Position numbers and translations under genes: made by a program. From Chrysoperla carnea (lineage: Eukaryota; Arthropoda; Insecta; Neuroptera; Chrysopidae), in NCBI RefSeq assembly GCF_905475395.1, contig NC_058339.1, forward strand, positions 16,190,001-16,254,000: a DNA stretch of 64,000 nt, read 5' to 3'. Position 1 is the stretch's first letter; each line of letters begins with the position of its first letter. Under the pieces are notes generated by a model. The model was not told the origin of the DNA and ran no database searches. It was given only the letters and a program-made list of their open reading frames with translations. This document shows positions 37,552-47,015 of this stretch, piece after piece.

Positions 37552-37910
37552 TGTTATTGTTTTTTATTATTGTGATTAAGTTCAAGTCAATAATTTTACA
37601 ATCCAAACAAGTTTGGTAACAATAAGGTTTTAAGAAAATTTTTTTATAACGACATTTCGTATCACATTTCAGAAAACAAACAATTTCAGTTGAGCTAACT
37701 GCGTGGAAAAGTCAAACAGATTATATCAAGAATATGAAGTGTATATTATTATTAAATGATCTGTTCATTCATTCAAACTTATCATATAAAATAATACGTA
37801 CCTACTTCATTCTTTTATCCTAATAATATATATATAACATTTATTGTATGATCAAAATGTTTTGAGCACTTGTTAAATCAATCATTGTATTACTACATAT
37901 GATGCCATGA

Positions 37911-38953
37911 ATGATACCTTGTATATGAAATATATCCATACGTTAATGGAAAATGAAAACGTATGGCTCCCAAACAAGCGTCTATGCAAACAAAGATTAC
38001 AAAAAGCTGCTTACGTGTCAAAAAAGCATGGAGCATTCAATTCTGGGTATGGGTAGAGCCGATAAAATAAGTTGCCACGAAATTAGACGGAAAACTAAAG
38101 CTAAGAATGTCGTAGTCAGTGAAAAAATTCTTAAGAGGAGATGGGCGGGACACATTTCCCGAATTAGAGACTGCAGATGGACACTGCGTTCTACTGTATA
38201 TAGATACCGTATAATCTTACCCGATGGAAAGGCCGTCCTATCAAACGATGGAGGGACGAGTTGGTATCGTTTGCGGGAGATTGCTGGTCAAGGAAGGCTC
38301 TCAATAGAAAAGAGTGGTGTATTCTGGAGGAGGTCTTTGTCCAATTTTAGTATGATTGGCTCTTATTATTATTATGAAATATATCAAGGTTTACTTAGTC
38401 CCAAGTTTGTAACGCTTAAAAAAATTGATTTTTGTATAGGTGTTCATCCATGTTCATCATATAGCAAAATTTTGGTATAGGTGTTCATCAAATCACTAAA
38501 TTAGTCCATTTTCGTTCGGTTGTCTGTCCGTCTGTCAATACGATAACTCAAAAACGAAAAGAGATATCAAGCTGAAATTTTTACAGCGTGCTCAGGACTT
38601 AAAAAGTGAGATAGAGTTCGTAAATAAGCAACATAGTTCAATTGGGTCTTGTAAACCGTTAGAGATAGAACAAAAGTTTAAATTTAAGAAATATTCCTTA
38701 TAAAAAATAAACAACTTCTGTCTGAAAATATTTTTCGAAAACATCACTGTTTGTCCGTGTAGGCGCAAATGATGTTCGAACATTGTATAATATATATTAT
38801 ATAAGAATATCAGTCATGTGTGTGTGACATGTATGTATGGCTGGCTATATCACTTTACTTACATGACGTGAAAAAACAAACGATTCCGTAATCAACACTG
38901 TCTATACATTGTATTTCAACAATTAACTCAGTCAATTGTTTGTTTTCACTAGT
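37911..38953 (+). repeat. R1 repeat split by a LINE insertion
   Basis: The R1 5' end is at 37911-37936 and continues at 38373-38953. The break is filled by a LINE fragment. The 3' end reads CAATTAACTCAGTCAATTG then TTTGTTTTCACTAGTT. This is the only copy with CTAGT rather than CTTGT at the end. Confidence 0.8.
37937..38372 (+). mobile_element. LINE 3' fragment nested in R1, with 13-bp target duplication
   Basis: The ORF 37953-38480 starts in the LINE. DYKKLLTCQKSMEHSILGMG, RADKISCHEIRRKTKAKNVV and RRWAGHISRIRDCRWT form the conserved C-terminal block (KKL..Q..MER.ILG, WAGH.AR..D.RWT) found after the reverse transcriptase of RTE/CR1-like LINEs. The rest of the frame is degraded, and the 3' end is an ATT-rich tail. 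It is flanked on both sides by TATGAAATATATC (37924-37936 and 38373-38385), a target-site duplication that dates it after the R1 copy it interrupts. It is 5'-truncated and dead. Confidence 0.85.
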
Positions 38954-40930
38954 TAATAAGAAAACTTCTTGCTAAATTTGTCTATATTTAAATCAATGCT
39001 TTCTAGAGGTTATTCTTACCATTATTAAATAAAACTTTCTTTTCTTACAAGGGGTCTACTCAGATGTCTTAATAGTAAAATGCAAAGAAAATAGCCTGAC
39101 TATCCCGTGCCCAGTAATATTGTATATTAGGCAGGGATATTTAGAACGGATGAGAGGCGTTTCAATAAAGTACCAGTGATCGGGTATACACAGTTATAAT
39201 ACAGTAGAATTTGAGCGTTTATTAAAGGGACTTTGTATTATGCACAGTAGTGAATACTATGATCATCACTTCTAATTCAAGATATTACCTCTTTACAATA
39301 TGCTCTTTCTACATACACTTTTTACACTCAGTGTAAGTAGAAACGGATAGTCTTATAATACACTAAATAGCACTATTCTTTCCTACTTGCTCCGAGAGCG
39401 TAGTGTATGCAAAAGATACAAATATAATAGGTCCATGCCTGGTCTAACTCTAAACAGTCCATGGAAAATATTTAATCCTCTCCGTGCAGTGTATTAAAAA
39501 TATATTTTTTTGTTAAACACCTACAACGCGACGACATCATAAATAATAACAATGTACTTAGTATAATTGTTTGATTTATGGCGTTGTTCGCACAATTAAC
39601 AATGATTTTAAAAAAATGTTACAATTATTGTAGGCAAATAAAACAGACAATTATTGTTAATTTCAAATTTTATAAATAACTTTAAAAGTATCAATATTTC
39701 TTTTTTTTTAGCTTAAATGTCTAATAAAAATGTGCCTGTTAAAGCTCTGCACAAGCTGATTTTCATTTTGCACAGTTTAAAAATTTTTATATAAATTTTG
39801 TCTATGTTGAACAAAGTTGTGACAAAAGTGTCAAACAACTTTTTTTAATTAAATGTATACTTATTTTTTAAACATATCCAAGCTATGTAATTAATTACAC
39901 CTTCTAGGTATAAGGTCCGCTTAAAATCCAGCTAGAGATGGTAAGAAACATCTTTCATTGTAGTCTCTCAATTTTATATTAATCGATAGTATTGCGTGTG
40001 TCGATCGATAGTATATTTAATAGACCCTTAAGACAATTAATGTGCATTAATCCATTGAAGTGTACAGTCTCGATCTCGAATGGTATGTGGTATAATGTGT
40101 TAATATAGCAAAAGCTATTAAAGATATTGTAAAAAATGGACATTGGTTTCGTTATAAAAACATGGAACGTGACCTTGACAAAACAGACTATTTTTTAATT
40201 ATCAAACTTATCCAAGTGGTAGGCGAAAAGAATCACTAAAATCTCATCTCGCTATGGGTTCACGAATTTTTTCTCTAGAATTTATTAGCTCTATACAGCA
40301 GGTTAGTCCTATAAAGAAGATTTTACTAAAATAAGTCAATATAAATTAGATTAGACAGAGTATTATGGTTAAGGTGTGTCATTGCTGCAGATTGATATCA
40401 GCACCGGATAAACATTTTTTGGATTGAAATTAAATGGTATTATTGAAATTTGATGATTCATTTATTGTTCAAATTATTTCTAATTAAATTTAATATAATT
40501 ATATTTTTAAATTTTTTAACAAGTAAACAGTAATCAGTATATTATTATTGGTATAACATAATGGTATATATGGTAGGTATGCTATACAATTTTAATGTAC
40601 AGAATATTAAACTACATTAATGAGTTTTATACTGTATGGTTTAGAAAAAACTACCACTAAGAATACAGTAAGAAATTTATACTTCTTGCAGATAAAATAT
40701 GCCCTTTTATATAGGGCTGTAACGAAGGTACAAAGCGCCGGTAGCAAGTATTTAGATTGCGCCTTATATATATCGAGATCCACTCTAACTATTTTGATGA
40801 AAATTCGTATAATGATAGTACATAATAGTAAAGGCAAAATTGGGGAGTCGCTATAATCGTGTCATTTTACCATAAAGAGTACATTTAATTGATAAACTTT
40901 TTTAATTTATTCAAATGATAGAGTAACAAA
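38954..40930. other. Spacer between bdl and tutl, nothing recognised
   Basis: About 2 kb with no supported gene. Opposite-strand ORFs at 40607-40856 overlap almost exactly and show no motif. Confidence 0.45.
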
Positions 40931-41590
40931 TTCTGGGAATTAAGCACGGGAAAGATAGCTAGGGAAAAACAGACTTCACAGTTGAAAAGAATGACCCAAA
41001 ATTAGTGAGTTTCAAAAAAAAATTCCAATAAGATCGGATTAAATTTGCATGTGTTGACAAAAAAATTGAATTTTTTAACTTTATGACGTCATCAGAATCC
41101 AAAAAATTTAATTTTGCTCTATCACATTCAAATTTTATCTAATTTTGATAAACCAAGTATGTAATCCTACTAAATTTTCGTCATACTTTTCAAATTTGTG
41201 ATCAAAATTAACCTAACTCTAATAGGTTTCAAGAATATGGAGCCCTGGTATCGAAATTAAGCACATAAGTGATAGCTAGCGAAAAACAGACATCACAGTT
41301 GAAAAGAATGGGCCAAAATTAGTGGGTTTCAAAAAAAATTCCAATAAGATCGGATTAAATTTGCATGTGTTGACAAAAAAATTGAATTTTTTAACTTTAT
41401 GACGTCATCAGAATCCAAAAAATTTAATTTTGCTCTATCACATCCAAAGTTGATCCAATTTTGATAAACCAAGTATGTGATCCTACTAAATTTGGGTCAT
41501 GCTTTTCAAATTTGTGATCAAAATTAACCTATCTCTAATAGGGTTCAAGAATATGGACCCCTGGTACCGAAATGAAGCACATATGTGATG
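40931..41590 (+). repeat. R3 satellite-like repeat, two units
   Basis: GACGTCATCAGAATCC occurs at 41085 and 41401, a 316-bp period. TCCAATAAGATCGGATTAAA, TTTGCATGTGTTGACAAAAA and GATAAACCAAGTATGT are repeated in both. The two units are more alike than either is to those at 20185, so they arose by local duplication. Confidence 0.85.
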
Positions 41591-42414
41591 ACTCAAATGA
41601 TCCAAATCCTCACAATGGATTCAATTTGAAGAAGTCTCTAAGGAAAAAGGTAATTTAATGGAGAGTGTTCTTAAATATTTTTCAAATGCGAGTTTAGGGT
41701 TCCGTACCCGAAAAATTTGTCGTGGTTTTTTATAATTTTGTAAATTTCACTTGTTACTCTATTTGCTTAGAGATTTTGGACCAAACAGTTTTTAATTTGA
41801 ATCATTGAAAGTATAAACGCAATCAGTTAGCAGGAACAATAATCAATTTTATTTATATCAAATATGTATGAGTGAAATAACCATATATATAGAACAGTGT
41901 ATTCATTAGAATTAGACAAGTATAGTAGATAATCAAATAATATAACAATATATAAATAAATATAAAATGAATAATTTAAATGAATAATAATGTTTGTTTG
42001 TTATAGTTGTGTTGCATGTGGGCGCAGTTTAAATAATTTTTACTCATCATTATTATAATATCTAGAGTTTATTATACAAAACTCTATTTCTGCATAAGGA
42101 ATATAAAATGCAAATTGAAAATCTAGGCCTAAACATTATCTAGAATTATGACAGGATGCATTTAAAAGTATTTTAATATACTAATCAAGTTTCTTAAACT
42201 TTTTATTATTATATATAAAATATAAATTAGTTTGTGTAATTTTTTTGCAATCTTTTTTTTCTTTATTTACAAAGTTCGAGTTCTTTTCGAGTAAAATGAT
42301 ATTAGAAATACAATTTCACTTTGCACGATCAAGCTTTCTAGTCATTAACTGCATTTGTAGGTATGTAGTTTTAATAAATATTATTATATAATTTTGATCC
42401 TATCTTGCAGGGTC
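41591..42414. other. AT-rich spacer, one repeat scrap
   Basis: AGGGTTCCGTACCCGAAAAA at 41695 is a scrap of the repeat at 6040. Otherwise nothing is recognised. Confidence 0.4.
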
Positions 42415-42915
42415 GCAGAATGCAGAGTTTCTGAGATATCGCAATATTTGAATTGATTTTAGTCCGTATCTCAAAAACTATTCTACCTGTCAACAAATGC
42501 ACCCGATTTTTGTACTTTTTGGGTCAAAATTACCTTATATACTGAGTTTTATCGAAATTGGAGATAAAAAGAATTTTTCGATTTTTTGTAATTTTTTTAA
42601 GGGGTACCCTTTGAAAAAATCGAGGAAATCGGGAAAAAAAATTTTGTTTTGGAATTTGATGAATCTCAGTGGATAGGGTAATTTTGATCCAAAAAGTATA
42701 AAAATCAGGCTAATTTAATGATTGGATGCAGAGTTTTTGAGATATCACAATATTTGGATCGATTTTAGTCCGTATCTCAAAACCTATTCAATCTGTCAAC
42801 AAATGTACCCGATTTTTGTACTTTTTGGGTCAAAATTACCTTACATACTGAGTTTTATCGAAAATGGTGATAAAAAAAATTTTTCGAATTTTTGCAATTT
42901 TTTTAAGGAGCTTGG
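42415..42915 (+). repeat. R2 satellite-like repeat, about 1.6 units
   Basis: GCAGAGTTTCTGAGATATCG at 42421 recurs as GCAGAGTTTTTGAGATATCA at 42728, a 307-bp period. TTTTTGTACTTTTTGGGTCA and TTTATCGAAA follow in both. The best copy for defining the unit. Confidence 0.8.
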
Positions 42916-42931
42916 TTGCTTTTGTTTTAAT

Positions 42932-43138
42932 TTAAGTGAGGTCGTATCTTAAAATACTCAAAAGGTACTCACCACTTATAGCCCGATGTCTATTCCTCCG
43001 GAACACGTAATGGATGTCAGCCTTGTATTCATCGATAAGTTTCTTACCAGCCTTCTTAAAGAAACATAGAATCTTCGTGTGCATCTTCATTGATGTTGGA
43101 TCTTCTATATCTCTGAAAAGTACGCTGAGCTTGGATTG
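42932..43138 (-). pseudogene. ORF relic of unknown origin
   Basis: A stop-to-stop frame of 68 codons reads VLFRDIEDPTSMKMHTKI, then LCFFKKAGKKLIDEYKADIH and YVFRRNRHRAISGEY. The base composition is less AT-rich and the residue mix looks protein-like, unlike other chance ORFs here. TTTTCAG at its start and GGTGAGT near its end could be splice borders, so an exon or a captured gene fragment is possible. I recognise no family. It abuts R2 DNA at 42915. Confidence 0.3.
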
Positions 43139-43886
43139 TCATATTCGTGCCAGATTAATTGTTCGCTAAGTCCTTATATACACTATCATATCCACTTAAA
43201 GAGTAATCGGACTAGTTGAGAAATTCAGCACTTACTTGCTACTTATTGGAAGACAAACAGTATGATAATGGGATATAGTTTTCCAAGCGCCCGAGTTTCA
43301 GCTTCTTTGAATGAAACTTAAAATACTTCAGTCCAAATTTTGAAAAAGGTTAAGGCTTTTCTTGAAAATTAGGAAAGGGCATGCGAATTTATCAAATTAA
43401 ATTATTAAACCCATTTTTAGTAATTATTTTTTTCAAAAAGGTGAAGGTTCTGTAAAATAAACCGATGAAGTTTTTATAAATCAAAACAGATTACTTCCTA
43501 GTCAAATCTTAATTAAGATTACTATCAAATATTTGTAACATCCTGGAATTCAGAAATCAGAAAAAAAAAATGTAGGCGCCTTGTTAAAGCTGGTAATAAA
43601 AAAATAATCAGTGGCGGCTATATGGTATAGTCATCGGTTTCAACAACAAAAATAAAGTTCCTAGGGTCCTCATTGAGTTTGTTAGTTAGTAGTTGTCCAG
43701 AAAGGAAGAGATCAAAGTCCGAACATAGTCTTTCGGGGGGGGGGTTTGTCTGACATAAGTTTTGTCTAAGGGCAAAAGTTACGGGATTAATTTCAACTTA
43801 CGTACTTCTTCGCTATTTTCATCCATCATTCTTTTTCACTAGAAGTTTGGCTAGATAAACGATATTGAATTTGCCACCTTGCTCAT
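43139..43886. other. Spacer, nothing recognised
   Basis: It contains a run of about ten G near 43735 and no supported gene. Confidence 0.4.
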
Positions 43887-44135
43887 AAAAATGTAAAAGT
43901 AGACTTTATACCATAACAAAATATGAAAAGTTAAATTAAAATTGATTAAAAGAAGTTATAAGCATTCAAAGATTGTTGCCCGTCTCTTTCTTGCAAAACA
44001 GTTTTATATGTAATCTATATTGCGATACTAAACAATGAGGTCACTTTTAAAGTATTTTCCTCTTTGTTTAATTAGAAAAAGGAGTTTTAAATATTGATAT
44101 TTTTTATACTTCTAAACATTTTCAAAAACCAACCT
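43887..44135 (+). repeat. Dispersed repeat, direct copy at 45306-45555
   Basis: TTATAAGCATTCAAAGATTG, TTGCCCGTCTC, AAACAGTTTTATATGTA and TTTTCAAAAACCAACCTC line up with the second copy along about 250 bp. It is non-coding. Confidence 0.75.
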
Positions 44136-45305
44136 CACATGTGTGTCCATGCAGTAAGAATTCTTCAGCTAAAGTGATAAATAAAATTTAGCCATCATCC
44201 CAATTATAGGGCGAAGATTGTTATTTTCTTGTACCCCTTCAAGGAATTTCTATTCAGGCAAATATTATGGGAAATAGGTGCATTTTTGAAATTTAATCCA
44301 TCCATATTTCAAAAACTATTAACAATCGATTCTTGCGAATATGGAAAGTTTTCTTTAGTGGAGCAAGGATTACAGCATATGGCGATTTCAGCTAATTCGA
44401 CGAAAATCCAATATCCCATAAGTTGAATGCCTTATCTTTTCCAAACTACGATATCGATGCTAATGGAAGAAAATTTAACCCAATAAAGTTAAAACTAGGT
44501 CAATTCTAAAACGGGATGTAATCTATTCGTCCAAAGACATTTTCGTAAACGAATATAAATGTGTTAATAAAATGAAATAGGTATATGATGGAGTTATTAT
44601 TTAATAAGGTAGTCTGTTTATGAAGGACGTATTCAAAGATGCAATACGTACTTACATATTTTGTTTTCTTCATTTTAGATTATATAATAGACAAGTTATT
44701 TGTCAGTGTCAATTAACAACAATATTCATATCAAAATGTCAATTAAATGTAGGCGTTAATTTTTTAGATAGAATTAATACATATATTTGAATGAACAATT
44801 GGCCAAAAATGTGTTTTATAAACTATGATGGTTCCCATTCTTATTATTTACTAAAGAACACGGATGATGTATTAAAAAATGGAATACATATTTGATCATT
44901 TATTATTTACGCCTTATATAAATTATAAGGTTATGTTGATCGTGTAGGTTAGGTATTTTATAAATATGCTAAGTCAATTTGTATTAAAAATATTAGTCTA
45001 ATTGTATTTTATTAATTATTTAATCAAAGGTTAGTGACCGTAAATTAAATGCATTATGTATCTAATAAAATGCATAAATTATATGTTGTTATATTTTTCT
45101 ATTCTAAATTATTGATAGGTTAGGTTAGCTCTGACTGCTTTTAATAGTTTTGCATCGATCGATGGTATTGAAGTTGAAAGTCTTAGTCCTGGGGAAAATT
45201 TTTTGGTACATATATGTAGAGGCATTCATAAAGCAAAAAGAGATTTGAGGAGGGTGGGAAGGTCTAATATGGTAGTTGACTGATCTCGAATTTTCCATAT
45301 TACGT
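44136..45305. other. AT-rich spacer, nothing recognised
   Basis: No supported gene or repeat. Confidence 0.45.
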
Positions 45306-45555
45306 ATAAAAATGTAAAACTGGACTTGATACCATGACAAAATTTGAAAGTAAAATTAAAATTGATTCAAAATCGATGCAGTTATAAGCATTCAAAGATT
45401 GTTGCCCATCTCCTTTTAGCAAAACAAAGTTTTATATGTATCCCTATGGTGAAATCGAACAATGACGTCACAAAGCTATGTCTTTCTCTTTGTCTAATTA
45501 GGAATTTTAAACGTTTATATTTTACGTACTTCTATAGATTTTCAAAAAACAACTT
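45306..45555 (+). repeat. Dispersed repeat, direct copy of 43887-44135
   Basis: It has the same landmarks as the first copy and ends where an R1 piece begins. The 156-codon ORF at 45344 crosses both repeats and is not credible. Confidence 0.75.
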
Positions 45556-45841
45556 CCAATTGACCTATGTTGCTCATTTGAAGATCCAATTGACCTATGT
45601 TTCTCATTTACAAAATCGACCTCATTTTTTACGTCCTAAGCACGCTTTAAAAATTTCAACTCGATATCTCCTTTCGTATTTGAGTTATCGTGATGACAGA
45701 CGGACAGACAGACGAATGACAGACGGACAACCAAACCAGACGAGCCAAAATTTTGTTCGTAGCATCAATAGTTTTAAGCGTTACAAACTTGGGACCAAAC
45801 TTAGTATACCTTGATATATATTACATATATACATGGTATAA
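45556..45841 (-). repeat. R1 repeat, 5' half
   Basis: It runs on the minus strand from TATACCATGTATATATGTAA through the core to CAATTGACCTATGT. At its left end the string CCAATTGACCTATGTT-CTCATTT occurs twice, 36 bp apart, a small local duplication. Confidence 0.75.
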
Positions 45842-45878
45842 TTATGTAGAGGTAATGATTAACAAAGCTAAAGAATAT

Positions 45879-45980
45879 TTAACCCGAGAAAAATTGGATC
45901 CATGTGCAGAACGCGAGAGGAAATCTCTCATCACGCGACTAAAGATTACCGGACGATTGACGCGAGTGCTGACGGGTTAA
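45879..45980. repeat. TTAA-flanked 94-bp insert
   Basis: TTAA-CCCGAGAAAAATTGG opens it and GAGTGCTGACGGG-TTAA closes it. The inside is G+C-rich (ACGCGAGAGGAAATCTCTCA). TTAA flanks and CCC/GGG ends fit a tiny piggyBac-type remnant, but the terminal match is only 4 bp. Confidence 0.4.
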
Positions 45981-46689
45981 TTGAAAATATAATTTCTTGA
46001 GGATATGTAAAATAAACAGCAAAAAATTTATTCTTTATTTTATTTGTATATATTTTTTCATCATGAGTGATAATTTTTTTTTTACAGCTGTATTTTCATT
46101 TTCAATAATTTTTTTAATTATTTTTTATTTTATTTTATTTTTTTTTTGTTATGTAAAGTCAGAGTTACACAGTAACGACTCAATTCTAGTTTTTCAACAC
46201 TTAATAACTAAAAATTAGATCTCTAGCTCTACTAATGATTTTTTTTAGACTTCATTTTTATGTGTGTGCGGAAAATATATATAAATATTACATTAATTGT
46301 ATGCTGTAAAAAGGTAAGTTTTTTTTTTTCATTTTCATATATTCACGTATCAATTTGTTTTTTTAAATATTTTTTTTTTATCATGTTAACAAAAAAAGTA
46401 TTCATCATTCAAAAACTTAAAACTTCATAATAATAATTTAACAAATACATTTTTTTTTATACTTATTTTAGTTATTAAAAACGTTGTGTGGCAGCAAATT
46501 GTTTTAAAAATTAATAATTATTACAAAATTATTTTGATATTTCATCGAGCTCAAATTAACATAGGAACTTATTTTTTTATAAAGAGAAAAATGATGATAC
46601 GACTGACATGTGTGTATGTGAGTTACAATTCATGATTTAATTTTCGTTGTGTTTTGTCTTATTTTAAATGCTACATATTTTTTACGAAG

Positions 46690-47015
46690 TTAACCCTTCA
46701 GAACGGATGCGTCGAGAGATTCTCTCACGCTAGTTTTAAAACGTCAAATGGAATGACAGTATTAACAGCTATGAGAGTTTTTCTCATCACTTCAGTGAAG
46801 TCGATTACACAAAAATGCAATTCGGATGGCTTCGTTAAACTTCGGCTATCTCAGAAGATAAATAAAATGTGATAACTAATTATTATTATATTTTATAAGT
46901 GATATTATTAATCAATTTTAAATTTCGCTCTTGGCGGTTGCGCAATAGCGTGAGATTTTCTTTCATGGCAAGAGTAATGGTTGTGGTAAGAAAGGCGACC
47001 AGTCTGAAGGGTTAA
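46690..47015. mobile_element. piggyBac-type MITE with TTAA duplication
   Basis: The ends are TTAA-CCCTTCAGAACGG (46690) and CCAGTCTGAAGGG-TTAA (47015). The TTAA target duplication and CCC..GGG inverted ends are the mark of piggyBac-type transposition. The 318-bp body has inner inverted pieces (TCTCACGCTA near 46723, AGCGTGAGA near 46947). It has no transposase and must have been moved by one encoded elsewhere. Confidence 0.8.

Noticed and set aside
43735..43746. Run of about ten G.
   Set aside because: A lone homopolymer; no second G-run nearby to form a quadruplex.
45344..45814. 156-codon ORF on the plus strand.
   Set aside because: It crosses a dispersed repeat and an R1 fragment, so the frame is an accident of the junction.
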